Part shown: positions 1 to 9,608 of the stretch, piece by piece
Position numbering within the stretch: the first letter of the stretch is position 1
Layout of the letters: every line of letters starts with the position of its first letter
NCBI GenBank assembly: GCA_013204105.1
Contig: JABMOM010000009.1
Location: forward strand, 1 to 64,000
Direction of reading: 5' to 3'
Origin: Flavobacteriales bacterium
GTDB lineage: Bacteria; Bacteroidota; Bacteroidia; Flavobacteriales_G; Salibacteraceae
Length of the DNA: 64,000 bases
Position numbers and translations under genes: made by a program
Notes under the pieces: generated by a model
Seen by the model: the letters and a program-made list of their open reading frames with translations, nothing else
Database searches by the model: none
Told to the model about the DNA's origin: nothing

Positions 1-590
1 GCCGCTGCTGATGATCCTGCCCCGCCACTCCAAGCGTAGCTATAAGGTGATGTTCCACCTGCCCCTGAGGCTGTGGCTGACCCATCGCTACCGCCGTTGC
101 AACTTACGTTGGTCGGGGTGCCGATGCTAGCGACTACCGCTGTGGGTTCGGTAACTGTTGCTGTGGCCGTTGCTGTGCAACCGTTCGCATCTGTAGCGGT
201 CACCGTATAGGTGCCTGCAGACATGCCGGTAACAATAGAACTTGTGGAACCGTTTGACCATAAATAACTGTAGCCAGAGGTGCCTCCCGTTGCTATTGAG
301 CTAATAGCACCATTGGTACCACCATTGCACGAAACGCCCGTAGCACTTGTGATAACAATGAGTTGTGTTGGCTCATTGATGGTCACGGAGCTCGTTCCTT
401 CACAGCCGTTGTTATCTGTAACCGTTACGGTATACGTGCCGGCAGAAAGATTATTCGCGGTTGCCGCAGATCCACCACCACCGCTCCATGCGTAACTATA
501 GGGTGAGGACCCGCCGGAAGCGGTCGCTGTGGCGGAACCATCGGACCCGCCGTTACAACTGACGTCCGTACTCGAAATTGATATTGTAGG
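1..590 (-). repeat. SprB-type coding repeats, 76-codon (about 228 bp) units
   Basis: Three starts of the unit VSCNGG can be placed near bases 560, 335 and 105, giving a period of about 228 bp. Each unit carries PYSYxWSxG, AGTYTVTxTDxNGC and a closing EPT. The array continues beyond the left edge. Units are similar enough at the DNA level that copy number could change by recombination or be miscounted in assembly. Confidence 0.75.
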
Positions 591-3143
591 GGTTGGGCTT
601 ACCGTGAGAGATTCGGTATCCGTATACGTTCCACAACCGTTGGTGTAAGAGTAGGTGATGGTGAATGTTCCGGTGCTGGATGTAGCCGGGTCGAAAACAT
701 TAGAACTAACACCTGTTCCACTGAATGTACCACCTGTTGGCGTTCCATAGGACGTAAGTCCTAACGTATCATCGTCTTCGCATAGGGTAGGCAGGGTAGC
801 TATCGTTACGGTTGGAACCGTGTCTACATAAATGTATTCAGTATCAATCGCGGTACAGCCGCTCTGAGTGACGGAGTAGGTCACCATGACATTTCCTATT
901 CCAGCCAAGCTGGGATAAAACAACTGAGAACTGATGCTATTCCACAAGAAGGTTCCTCCGCTAGGACTTCCGGTAAGCACAATGGGTGTGGCGGATGACG
1001 CACAAGCCGTGCTGGGAGCAGTCAGGTTCACGCTAGGCGATGCCGTCACCGTCACTGTAATCGAATCTGTTGCAAAGCATCCTGCTGATGAGGAATAGTA
1101 AATGTAATGTGTACCAGGTCCAGCAACCGTTGGATAGAATTGATTACCCGAGACTCCAGTTCCAGAGTGAGACCCCCCTGTTGGAAAACCATAGGAAGCG
1201 CCTGAAAGACTGATGGGTCCATCGCTCTCACAGGCAGTAATTGTGGTAGTGAAAATAGCAGGCGATTGGCCCACGTTGATGGTCTTCGATACGCTATCGG
1301 TACATCCATTTGCGTCGGTATATGAATACCATATTACATTGTTGCCAATGGCTGCAATACCCGGATCAAAGGTGTCTCCGCTGATCACCCCGGATCCGTT
1401 GTAGGAACCTCCAGATGGATTTCCTCCTGTCAGCAAGAATGGATCATCCCCATCGCACACAGCGCTGAAGTTTGAATGAGTGACATTGGGAAGAGCCGCC
1501 ACTGTTATGTTGACGACATCGCTTGTATCTATACATCCTGCACTATCGATTACAACTGAATAGGCTCCATCATTATCAACCGTATAAGAGGTATTGATTT
1601 CACCCGAAATAATGGCTCCATTGTATAGCCATTGATAGTCATACAACGAGTTTGTATCTGCATACACTTCAATTTCTTCTCCGTCGCAAATGATGGTATC
1701 GTTTCCTATGGTGTAGGCGTTGGCGATCAAATAATCACAGTTGGCAATATGGGTCACAAACCCGTCCCATCCAGAACCGCTAAGTGACACGTTCCCAAAT
1801 CCCATTGACCCATAGAGCATACCAGCCCCATAGACATAATCTGGATGGTTGGCCGCAATGCTAGAGGTATAGACTGTGTATGGATTCACTGTAGGCCCAG
1901 TCGCCCATTCCCAGCTGCCATTGAGGTAATCACGCTTCACAAACATGGGCGTGTAGTAGTTGGTTGTTACCACATTGGTATACGATACTCCACTCGCATA
2001 CGAGACTGTAGTGTTGGCAGCATATACCAATTGGCTGAGGTAAAAACTTCCTTGATTATCTACATCAATTGTTGGATAATAGGCATTTCCGGTCGGGCGA
2101 TCACCCCACGTGGCACTTCCTGAACTATTGTAGCGCACGACATAGGTATACCCTGTTGCGGACATTGAAATGGAACCAAATAGCATAGAGCCATAGCCCC
2201 AACCTGTCAAGAATACGTTGCCGCTATTATCTACCGCAACATCGCTACCATAATCGCTGCTCGTTCCCCCTCCATGACGCAACCACTGAGGCGTTCCGCT
2301 TGAATTGAATTTCACCAAATAGGCATCCAGCCCGCCGTAAGAGGTTGCTGTCAAACTTCCTACCTCAAGCGTATCACCACTGACAAAGCTTCCGGTAGCA
2401 TAAATATTTCCGGCAGAATCCATATCCAATCCACCCCACCTATAGTACATGTTATAGGCATAGGAGGTTATTCCAACCGTGTAAATTTCTCCTTCGATCT
2501 GTTGCTTCCATTGAAAAGCACCACTCGAATCAAATTTTATAATGGCCGAATTATAGTATGTAGATGCAGAGTTAGAAAAGCTTGTAGCTCCTGCGAAAAG
2601 AGCATCGTTAAAAAAGATTTGCACTACCACATTTCCCGCGCCATCACTTGCAAGTCCGGCTATCTGCTGTCCACCTGCACCTGGAATGACCTTGACCCAC
2701 AAAAGATCCCCGTCAGGGTCGAATTTCGCGACGTAGGCATCGTAATCGGTCGAACTCGTTCCGGAAATCGTCGTATCACCAATCGAAGCCGTTCCGAAAA
2801 AGAAACCAGCGACGAGGACGTTACCGTCCATATCAGCCTCGACAAGGCTAATTCCATCTTGGCTCGTCCCACCGACCCGCTGTGCCCAAAGAGCATCGCC
2901 GTCACTGTTCAACTTTGCCACTACGCCATCATAGGCAATGCATGTCAGATCTATCGTATCAATGGTCGCATTGGAATAGGACCAACCCCCGACAATGATG
3001 TTTCCATCAGGATCAACATCAACATCTCTTATCCATTGAGAAGAACTTCCAGCCAATGTGGTACCCCAAACAAACGTTTGAGCAAAGGATGAGGAAAAGC
3101 CGACGACGACGAAGAGGGAGAGTAGGAGTAATCTTCTTATCAT
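1..3143 (-). CDS. Giant secreted surface protein with beta-propeller (SBBP-type), Ig-like and SprB repeats; 3' end outside window
   Basis: The reading frame is open from the ATG at 3143 to base 1, about 1047 codons, so the C-terminus (where a T9SS sorting domain would be expected) is missing. A signal peptide (MIRRLLLLSLFVVV then SFAQ) is followed by about 480 residues of propeller-like repeats with units such as WAQRVGG, DGNVLVAG and AKFDPDGDLLW, resembling SBBP repeats. Next come repeats of about 85 residues built on GGxFxGxGVxxNxFDP and ending near a GC pair, then 76-residue SprB repeats beginning VSCNGG. Such proteins are exported by the T9SS and displayed on the cell surface; adhesion or gliding is the usual inference. 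It lies downstream of ftsZ on the same strand but is separated by a hairpin, so it is probably transcribed on its own. Its substrate is unknown. Confidence 0.85.
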   Translation of the reverse strand, partial: MIRRLLLLSLFVVVGFSSSFAQTFVWGTTLAGSSSQWIRDVDVDPDGNIIVGGWSYSNATIDTIDLTCIAYDGVVAKLNSDGDALWAQRVGGTSQDGISLVEADMDGNVLVAGFFFGTASIGDTTISGTSSTDYDAYVAKFDPDGDLLWVKVIPGAGGQQIAGLASDGAGNVVVQIFFNDALFAGATSFSNSASTYYNSAIIKFDSSGAFQWKQQIEGEIYTVGITSYAYNMYYRWGGLDMDSAGNIYATGSFVSGDTLEVGSLTATSYGGLDAYLVKFNSSGTPQWLRHGGGTSSDYGSDVAVDNSGNVFLTGWGYGSMLFGSISMSATGYTYVVRYNSSGSATWGDRPTGNAYYPTIDVDNQGSFYLSQLVYAANTTVSYASGVSYTNVVTTNYYTPMFVKRDYLNGSWEWATGPTVNPYTVYTSSIAANHPDYVYGAGMLYGSMGFGNVSLSGSGWDGFVTHIANCDYLIANAYTIGNDTIICDGEEIEVYADTNSLYDYQWLYNGAIISGEINTSYTVDNDGAYSVVIDSAGCIDTSDVVNITVAALPNVTHSNFSAVCDGDDPFLLTGGNPSGGSYNGSGVISGDTFDPGIAAIGNNVIWYSYTDANGCTDSVSKTINVGQSPAIFTTTITACESDGPISLSGASYGFPTGGSHSGTGVSGNQFYPTVAGPGTHYIYYSSSAGCFATDSITVTVTASPSVNLTAPSTACASSATPIVLTGSPSGGTFLWNSISSQLFYPSLAGIGNVMVTYSVTQSGCTAIDTEYIYVDTVPTVTIATLPTLCEDDDTLGLTSYGTPTGGTFSGTGVSSNVFDPATSSTGTFTITYSYTNGCGTYTDTESLTVSPTPTISISSTDVSCNGGSDGSATATASGGSSPYSYAWSGGGGSAATANNLSAGTYTVTVTDNNGCEGTSSVTINEPTQLIVITSATGVSCNGGTNGAISSIATGGTSGYSYLWSNGSTSSIVTGMSAGTYTVTATDANGCTATATATVTEPTAVVASIGTPTNVSCNGGSDGSATASGAGGTSPYSYAWSGGAGSSAA

Positions 3144-3227
3144 ATACCAATGATTTTGTTTCACAATTGCTGCCCAAAAATGGGGTCAGCAAAGCATACG
3201 AAGTTATCAACAAAAACGTTGGGAATG

Positions 3228-3253
3228 AAATAGGGGGCGATGCCCCCTATTTT
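3228..3253 (-). terminator. Strong hairpin after ftsZ
   Basis: An 11-bp perfect stem (AAATAGGGGGC paired with GCCCCCTATTT) with a three-base loop lies just downstream of the ftsZ stop at 3279. The T run on the minus strand is short, so it may end the dcw transcript only partly; it sits between ftsZ and the surface-protein gene. Confidence 0.7.
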
Positions 3254-3278
3254 CTCTAATCATATCGCCAAAACTGAG

Positions 3279-5072
3279 CTAGTCCACGTTATCGTGGAGG
3301 AAGCCATTGTTCGGCCGCAATTTAGTGCGTTTCTCACCGTCTTCATTTTCGTCTTCACCCAAGGTGAAGCGGCTAGACGAAGATTCAGAAGAATGGGGCA
3401 CGTCATCCAAATTGATCTGCTTTCGCTTGAAGGCAGGCTCATTTTCCAACTCGTTGATCCCAGATGGTGTTCTGAGTCGCATGCTGAGCTCTCTCAATCG
3501 AGAAAGTCGCTGGTTGGCGCGCTCTGCTTGTTCCTCGCGGGAAGGCTTTTCATCTGAACTGTCCGCTGAGGACTCGCTTTCGGGTGTAGTAGTCTTGAAA
3601 CTAGGTTGATCCTGAGTTATCGGCTTCTTTTCCTCTGGTTGCGCCTCATCAGATGTATCTGTGGATCGAATGAACGGCTCCCAAGAGGGACGCTCATCTT
3701 CCTCTTCCTTCTCAGCCTCTTCTCCTTTTAAAAACGGCCCCTCTTCCTCCGTTTCATTCTCTTCGATAGATACCTCTTTCGAGGTTTTATCAGCATTGAT
3801 GTCAAACTCAAAAATGCGCTGAGAAGGTTTTGGGTCCGTGAACATGGTCGGATCATCCGCCTTGGATTCGGAACTCTCCTCTGCATCTTCAATCTCTTCT
3901 GTCAGATCAAAGAAAGTCTTGGAGCCTTCGACATTGGTCTCTGCAGGAGCTGACTTTTCTGAGTCCTCACTCACTTCATTATCAGGCCTTTTCAAGAAAG
4001 GTTCGTCTGAAGTTTGCGCCGTTTCTTCCTGTTTCACTTCTGGCGATGGAGCTTCTTCTTCAAGGTTCATCTTTCGCATTTCGGACTTCTTCTCCAAGTT
4101 CACTCCTGTATTAGGATTTTGGTTAAAGCCTGTTGCGATGATGGTAACAGAAAGTTGATCTCCCAAAGACTCATCCATTCCGTATCCCCAAATCACATCT
4201 GCACTGGAGCCTGCTTCGTCTTGGATGTAATCGGTGATATCACTGATCTCATCCATCAGCACTTCTTGGTTGCCAAATGTGATGTTCAGCAGCACATAAC
4301 GGGCACCTTTGATGTTGTTATCGTTCAACAAAGGAGACGCCAATGCTTTTTCTACTGCTTTGGTAGCTCTGTCCTCACCTTCGGCAGCCGCAGATCCCAT
4401 GATCGCAACGCCGGAATCAGTCATGACCGTGCGTACATCCTCAAAATCTACGTTGATGTATCCGGTACGTGTAATGATCTCTGCGATTCCTTTAGCAGCT
4501 GTAGTCAGCACGTTATCAGCCATCGCAAATGCCTGGGCAATCGGCAGGTTACCGCACATCTCACGAAGCTTTTCGTTGTTGATGATCAAGAGGGTATCCA
4601 CTTGCTCCCTGATCTCTTCAATGCCCGCTTCTGCTTGTTGACGACGCTTACGACCTTCAAAGAAGAATGGCATGGTAACGATACCTACGGTGAGCACACC
4701 CATTTCACGTGCAGTTTTCGCGATTACGGGTGCTGCTCCAGTTCCTGTTCCACCGCCCATTCCGGCAGTGATGAAGACCATCTTAGTATTTGTATTGATG
4801 ATGTCCTTGATGTCATCAATGTTCTCGATTGCAGCGTTTTTTCCAACTTCAGGAAGCGATCCCGCTCCACGTCCTTCGGTCAAAGTTGCGCCGAGTTGGA
4901 CCTTCAATGGAACAGGACTTACGTCTAGTGCTTGCTGATCCGTATTGAAAACTAGGAAGTCAACACCTTTGATGCCTTGCTTGTACATGTGATTAACGGC
5001 ATTGCTGCCACCACCACCAACGCCGAGGACCTTGATGATGCTTGAATTCTCTTTTGGAAGATCGAATTTCAT
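3279..5072 (-). CDS. ftsZ: Cell division protein FtsZ
   Basis: Tubulin-like GTPase that polymerises at midcell into the Z ring and organises septal wall synthesis. The nucleotide-binding part is clear: GGGGSNAV at residues 18-25 and the tubulin signature GGGTGTG at 106-112, with the T7-loop region following. The globular part ends near residue 320. A long, strongly acidic, Ser/Glu-rich linker then runs to about residue 560, before a conserved tail with basic residues ending LHDNVD, the likely FtsA-binding peptide. At 597 residues it is much longer than E. coli FtsZ (383), as is common in Bacteroidota because of the linker. It is the last dcw gene, 33 bp after ftsA and followed by a hairpin. 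Confidence 0.98.
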   Translation of the reverse strand: MKFDLPKENSSIIKVLGVGGGGSNAVNHMYKQGIKGVDFLVFNTDQQALDVSPVPLKVQLGATLTEGRGAGSLPEVGKNAAIENIDDIKDIINTNTKMVFITAGMGGGTGTGAAPVIAKTAREMGVLTVGIVTMPFFFEGRKRRQQAEAGIEEIREQVDTLLIINNEKLREMCGNLPIAQAFAMADNVLTTAAKGIAEIITRTGYINVDFEDVRTVMTDSGVAIMGSAAAEGEDRATKAVEKALASPLLNDNNIKGARYVLLNITFGNQEVLMDEISDITDYIQDEAGSSADVIWGYGMDESLGDQLSVTIIATGFNQNPNTGVNLEKKSEMRKMNLEEEAPSPEVKQEETAQTSDEPFLKRPDNEVSEDSEKSAPAETNVEGSKTFFDLTEEIEDAEESSESKADDPTMFTDPKPSQRIFEFDINADKTSKEVSIEENETEEEGPFLKGEEAEKEEEDERPSWEPFIRSTDTSDEAQPEEKKPITQDQPSFKTTTPESESSADSSDEKPSREEQAERANQRLSRLRELSMRLRTPSGINELENEPAFKRKQINLDDVPHSSESSSSRFTLGEDENEDGEKRTKLRPNNGFLHDNVD

Positions 5073-5105
5073 ATCGCGTTGTATTTCTGTGATTCGTCTT
5101 ATTGA

Positions 5106-6383
5106 TTATAAATTGTCATCCTCTTCAAACCACGCTTTGCCTTGGCTCACGAGTCGATCAAACAGCCCTGTACCTTTCTTGGTCAGTTTGCGCTGCTTGG
5201 TGATATTGGATTCCTTTCTATTGTTTCTTTCGGCGTACTCAAATCCTTTGAGCACTAATCCTACGCCCGTCGCGTACATTGGGCTACCCACTTTATCGTT
5301 TCCAGAAGCAAGGTGCTCTGTAGGGAAACCGATGCGTGTATCCATTCCAGTGAGGTACTCAAAGAGTTGTGGTAAGTGCTTCAACTGAGCTCCTCCACCT
5401 GTAATCACACTGCCCGCAATCAGCTTTCGCTCAAAGCCAGAGTTTCTGATCTCGAAGTACACCTGTTCGATGATTTCTTCCATCCTAGCCTGGATGATAT
5501 TCGCTAAATTCTTGACGCTGATCTCCTTTGGCTCGCGACCGTTAAGTCCAGGGATGACCACGATGTCATTGGCCTGATTCTCGCTCGCCAAAGCCGAACC
5601 AAAGCGCACCTTAAGCAATTCTGCTTGTTTGCGGATAATGGTGCAGCCCTCCTTGATGTCGTCGGTTATGATGTTGCCTCCAAATGGGATAACCGCAGTG
5701 TGGCGGATGATGCCATCCTGAAATATGGCGACATCCGTGGTTCCACCTCCTATATCCACTAAGACGACCCCCGCCTCTCTCTCTTCATCGCTCAGCACAG
5801 CAGAGGCCGACGCCAAAGGCTCAAGGGTGAGGTCCGCAACTTCGAGGTCAGATTTCTGAACGCACTTGAAAATGTTATTTATCGCCGTGACGAGACCTGT
5901 GATGATGTGGAAATTTGCTTCGAGACGGATACCGCTCATTCCGATTGGATCCTTGATCCCTGACTCGTTGTCTACGATAAAGTCTTGGGGTAAGACATGA
6001 ATGATCGACTCTCCTGGGGGCAATACCAGTTTGTGCATGTCTTCGATCAATGCGTCGACATCTTTCGCCGCTATCTCATCTTCCAAATTATCCAAGGTGA
6101 TCACACCTCGATGTTGAAGGCTCTTGATGTGCTGTCCTGCGATGCCAACATTGACCACGCTGATCTCGCATCCAGAACTCAATTCCGCTTTTTCAACCGC
6201 CTTTCTTATCGCCTCCACTGCTGGAGTAATATGCGAGACTACCCCGCGTCGAACACCGACAGATTCTGCCTTGCCCATGCCGAGAAGTTCTAGTTTCCCA
6301 TATTCGTTCTTCCTCCCTACGAGACAGGCGATCTTGGTTGTTCCAATGTCCAACCCAACAATGATCTGATCGTTCGATTCCAT
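5106..6383 (-). CDS. ftsA: Cell division protein FtsA
   Basis: Actin-like ATPase that tethers FtsZ to the membrane and recruits later division proteins. The N-terminus has the phosphate-1 loop VGLDIGTTKIACLVG (about residues 9-23), and the second phosphate motif VLVDIGGGTTDVAIF is near residue 205. A GGGAQL adenosine motif follows around residue 337. The end (KAWFEEDDNL) is acidic; the amphipathic membrane helix expected near the C-terminus may lie in GLFDRLVSQGKAWF. The length (425) is normal. It starts 3 bp downstream of the ftsQ stop, so the two are almost certainly translated from one transcript. Confidence 0.97.
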   Translation of the reverse strand: MESNDQIIVGLDIGTTKIACLVGRKNEYGKLELLGMGKAESVGVRRGVVSHITPAVEAIRKAVEKAELSSGCEISVVNVGIAGQHIKSLQHRGVITLDNLEDEIAAKDVDALIEDMHKLVLPPGESIIHVLPQDFIVDNESGIKDPIGMSGIRLEANFHIITGLVTAINNIFKCVQKSDLEVADLTLEPLASASAVLSDEEREAGVVLVDIGGGTTDVAIFQDGIIRHTAVIPFGGNIITDDIKEGCTIIRKQAELLKVRFGSALASENQANDIVVIPGLNGREPKEISVKNLANIIQARMEEIIEQVYFEIRNSGFERKLIAGSVITGGGAQLKHLPQLFEYLTGMDTRIGFPTEHLASGNDKVGSPMYATGVGLVLKGFEYAERNNRKESNITKQRKLTKKGTGLFDRLVSQGKAWFEEDDNL

Positions 6384-6386
6384 AAA

Positions 6387-7181
6387 TTAGCTTTTGGTGC
6401 AAACCACTTGGTTCGCATACTTCAGGTTGATTGTTTCGTATTCATTCCAGCCCGTCTTACTCAAGCCTTTCTTATAGAAATGCCAGAGTTTATTGAGCTT
6501 CTTGTCTAAGTCTTTTGAGTTCCCGATCATCACCCTGTGATCACCCACGCGAGGAATCAACTCCAATTCGCCTTCTGAGGTTACATAAATCTGGTTGAAT
6601 TGAGCCGACCAGAATTCATCCTGAGCACAAACCGCCGCCACATTGTAGATCTCTTGTATGGTGTAGGCGTCCGAGTGTTCCGTTAGCTTCGGAAGTTCTT
6701 TCACGTTATGACCTATGTATTGATAGAGCATAAGCGTCAGGTCACCATTGGCAATGGGCGTGCGTGCTGTATAAGTAGAGGAAAGTGGCATGATCACACC
6801 ATATTGATCGATGTATACACTCACTCCTAAATCATTGTACACCCGCACAATAGGCTTGCGTACGATCACATCAACGTGCAAATCCCCATTCAATTCTTTG
6901 TAGACCTCTGCATCTTGAATGAAAGAGTTATTGGTGATGAGAAACTCAATGTGACCCGGATCTATCTCTTTCATTCGAGTAGAATCCTTGATGTATCCAA
7001 GGTCATACACGGCCTCTTTGATGTCATCCTGTGAAACGAAGAGGTGCTCTCCGCCTTCGATCCTCACCATTACCTTCTTGAAAAGGACATTATTGGACGT
7101 GGACACTGCCGCTACCAATAGCACGAACATCGAGGCTATGCTCAACGTGATGCCTGATATGCGTAATACTTTAGTCCACAT
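6387..7181 (-). CDS. ftsQ: Cell division protein FtsQ
   Basis: Bitopic divisome protein linking early and late division proteins. A short cytoplasmic N-terminus is followed by one membrane span (SGITLSIASMFVLLVAAVS) and a periplasmic part with a POTRA-like segment (LFVSQDDIKEAVYDLGY) and a FtsQ domain ending in a basic NLKYANQVV stretch. I chose the ATG at 7181 because it overlaps the murC stop by 11 bases, typical of this cluster. An upstream start at 7229 would add 16 residues and overlap murC by 59 bases. Sequence conservation in FtsQ is low, so the call rests on position, topology and length. Confidence 0.9.
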   Translation of the reverse strand: MWTKVLRISGITLSIASMFVLLVAAVSTSNNVLFKKVMVRIEGGEHLFVSQDDIKEAVYDLGYIKDSTRMKEIDPGHIEFLITNNSFIQDAEVYKELNGDLHVDVIVRKPIVRVYNDLGVSVYIDQYGVIMPLSSTYTARTPIANGDLTLMLYQYIGHNVKELPKLTEHSDAYTIQEIYNVAAVCAQDEFWSAQFNQIYVTSEGELELIPRVGDHRVMIGNSKDLDKKLNKLWHFYKKGLSKTGWNEYETINLKYANQVVCTKS

Positions 7182-8514
7182 GGTGCTCTTGTTCAAATGC
7201 TTTAGCAATCGGATCCACAAATCGGTCAATATCTCCCGCCCCGAGGATCAGTACAACTTCTGCTGATAGCGATAATACGGCTAATACGAGGTCGCTTTTT
7301 TCCACCAACTGCTTAGTTTTCAACGTGAGTTTTTTCAAAAGATGCGCACTTGAAACCCCCTCAATTGGACGTTCCCTTGCAGGGTAAATCGGGATCAAAA
7401 TCACCTCATCGGCAAGCGAAAGACTGCTTGCGAAACCGTCCTCTAAGTCACGTGTCCGAGAGAATAAATGCGGCTGGAAAACGACCGCGAGTTTTTTCGT
7501 TGGATAAAGCTGCCTTGCCGCGTCAATAGCGGCTTTGATCTCTTCTGGATGATGCGCATAATCATCGATAACCACCTTGTGATCAGAGGAATACACGCGT
7601 TCAAATCGGCGTTTAACACCTGCGAAACTGGATAATGCTTCGGCGACCTCACCTTCCTCCAGTCGCAATGCAGCGGTGACACTCAATGCAGCGGATGCGT
7701 TTTCCACATTATGCGCTCCGGGAAGGGCTAGATGCAAATTTTGTTGTTGATCAAAGGAGAAGACAAACGACCCATTCTCAACACGAACGTCAAAAAAGCG
7801 GTGGTCCGCGCCTTCTTGCTTTCCGTAGACCACCTTATTCGAATGCTCAAACTCCGTAGCTACTTTTTCATTTACAATCAGCAATTCTGCCCTTGCAGCA
7901 AATGCGCGATAGTCTTTTTTCATCTCCTCGAAGGAGCCATATACGTCAAGGTGATCAGGGTCGAGGCTCGTGATCACCGCAATATTTGGATGCAGTCGAA
8001 GAAAGGATCGGTCGTATTCATCTGCCTCGACCACGATGTGCATTGGGTCGTCTGCCGCGATGAGGTTGGACCCATATCCCGTCATCACCCCTCCTACAAA
8101 TGCCGAACAATTTCCAGCTACGGTATGCAAAAGGTGGGCTGTAATGGCCGTGGTTGTGGTTTTACCATGGGTGCCAGCTATGGCGATGGTCTTTGTATTG
8201 CGGGTGACCTCTTCCAACACTTCCGAGCGTTTGTACCAGGTTCCTCCTTGGTGCTTCACATATTCGAACGCCCTATGATCACTGGGAATGGCCGGTGTAT
8301 AGACGTACAACGCTCCCTTCGGAATATCGTAAATGCTTTCTTCAAAATGCACTGGAATACCTTCCTGTATCAACTCATCGGTCAAGACGCTTGGCGTTTT
8401 ATCGTAGCCGCTCACGTTGACACCCTGGCGATGAAAGAATCGAGCAAGTGCGCTCATGCCGATCCCGCCGATGCCCAGCATGTAGATGGTCTTTATTTCT
8501 TTCAGGTTCATCAT
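7171..8514 (-). CDS. murC: UDP-N-acetylmuramate--L-alanine ligase MurC
   Basis: Cytoplasmic ATP-dependent ligase that adds L-Ala to UDP-MurNAc, the first amino acid of the stem peptide. It shows the Mur N-terminal nucleotide-sugar motif LGIGGIGMSALA (residues 13-24), the ATP loop GTHGKTTTT near 114-122, the EADEYDRSFL motif characteristic of MurC, and the C-domain DDYAHHPEEI motif. The 447-residue length fits the family. Its ATG overlaps the murG stop by four bases (ATGA), indicating translational coupling. Confidence 0.98.
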   Translation of the reverse strand: MMNLKEIKTIYMLGIGGIGMSALARFFHRQGVNVSGYDKTPSVLTDELIQEGIPVHFEESIYDIPKGALYVYTPAIPSDHRAFEYVKHQGGTWYKRSEVLEEVTRNTKTIAIAGTHGKTTTTAITAHLLHTVAGNCSAFVGGVMTGYGSNLIAADDPMHIVVEADEYDRSFLRLHPNIAVITSLDPDHLDVYGSFEEMKKDYRAFAARAELLIVNEKVATEFEHSNKVVYGKQEGADHRFFDVRVENGSFVFSFDQQQNLHLALPGAHNVENASAALSVTAALRLEEGEVAEALSSFAGVKRRFERVYSSDHKVVIDDYAHHPEEIKAAIDAARQLYPTKKLAVVFQPHLFSRTRDLEDGFASSLSLADEVILIPIYPARERPIEGVSSAHLLKKLTLKTKQLVEKSDLVLAVLSLSAEVVLILGAGDIDRFVDPIAKAFEQEHHVD

Positions 8515-9608
8515 ACGATTAGACCTGTTACGTGTGCCGCAATATCACGCGCCGCATTGGGCAAGGCGTGCTTTACGATATTGGCGGATAAGGTTTGTTG
8601 CAATGTTTTGTCTCCGCTCAGGCGGATGACCGCAAGAACTAAGTCTGACATCACCTTGCTATCCGCGATCATAATGGCCGATTCCGTCTCGACCAAGGCT
8701 TGGGCGTTTTTGGTCTGGTGATCTTCAGCCGCGAATGGGAATGGCACTAGGATGGTCGGCTTCCCGACGATGCACAATTCACTTACCGCGATGGCTCCTG
8801 CTCTTGACACGACCATATCCGCCACGGCATACGCTTCATCCATTTCGAAGATGAATTCTGTGATGTGCAGCGCTCTTCCAGCAAAGGTTTTCTTCAACCT
8901 TTCTGTCTGTTCTTTGAATAACTTACCCGTTTGCCAGAGCACCTGAATGTCGGCATCCAGGAGTTTTCCAACCTCGGCCTCCAAGGCCAAATTGATCGAT
9001 CGTGCCCCGAGGCTTCCACCGACAATGAGCACCACCGGAAAGGCATCACTGAACCCATACTTGGCAAGAGCATCCGCGTGTTTTCCCCTTATATCAACCA
9101 CATTATCTCGTACAGGATTGCCCGTTTTGATGATCCGGTCCTTGGGAAAGAACTTTTCCATTCCATCGTAAGCGACGCATACCTTGCTCACAGCCGAAGC
9201 CACCCAACGATTAGTGATTCCAGCAAAGGAATTCTGCTCCTGTATCAACGTTGGCTTTCCCATCCAAGTAGCCATTCGAAGGACTGGGCCACTGGCAAAG
9301 CCTCCTACCCCAACAACCACGTCCGGTTGAAAGCGGTTGATCAGTCCTCGCGCCTTGAGCAAGCTTACGATGAGGCGGAATGGAAAGAGGAGGTTCGACA
9401 AGCTCAAACTGCGTTTGATACCTGTAATGTTCAATCCCTCAATCTTATATCCGGCCGCCGGCACCTTCTCCATCTCCATCTTTCCCAGCGCTCCAACAAA
9501 AAGGAATTCGGTATCAGGATGCATCAGCTTGATCGTATTCGCGATTGCAATGGCAGGGAATATGTGCCCTCCTGAACCCCCTCCGCTGATCAATATTCTA
9601 TACGGCAT
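8511..9608 (-). CDS. murG: UDP-GlcNAc:lipid I transferase MurG
   Basis: Peripheral inner-membrane GT28 glycosyltransferase that converts lipid I to lipid II. The N-terminal glycine-rich loop ISGGGSGGHIFPAIAIA (residues 7-23) and a second loop GGSLGARSIN near residue 197 mark the family, with the donor-binding SRAGAIAVSEL motif near 274. The 365-residue length is typical. The start overlaps ftsW by 11 bases and the end overlaps murC by four, so it sits in a continuous translation chain. Confidence 0.98.
   Translation of the reverse strand: MPYRILISGGGSGGHIFPAIAIANTIKLMHPDTEFLFVGALGKMEMEKVPAAGYKIEGLNITGIKRSLSLSNLLFPFRLIVSLLKARGLINRFQPDVVVGVGGFASGPVLRMATWMGKPTLIQEQNSFAGITNRWVASAVSKVCVAYDGMEKFFPKDRIIKTGNPVRDNVVDIRGKHADALAKYGFSDAFPVVLIVGGSLGARSINLALEAEVGKLLDADIQVLWQTGKLFKEQTERLKKTFAGRALHITEFIFEMDEAYAVADMVVSRAGAIAVSELCIVGKPTILVPFPFAAEDHQTKNAQALVETESAIMIADSKVMSDLVLAVIRLSGDKTLQQTLSANIVKHALPNAARDIAAHVTGLIV

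Noticed and set aside
4014-4928. Long plus-strand frame within ftsZ
   Set aside because: Antisense shadow of the ftsZ coding sequence.
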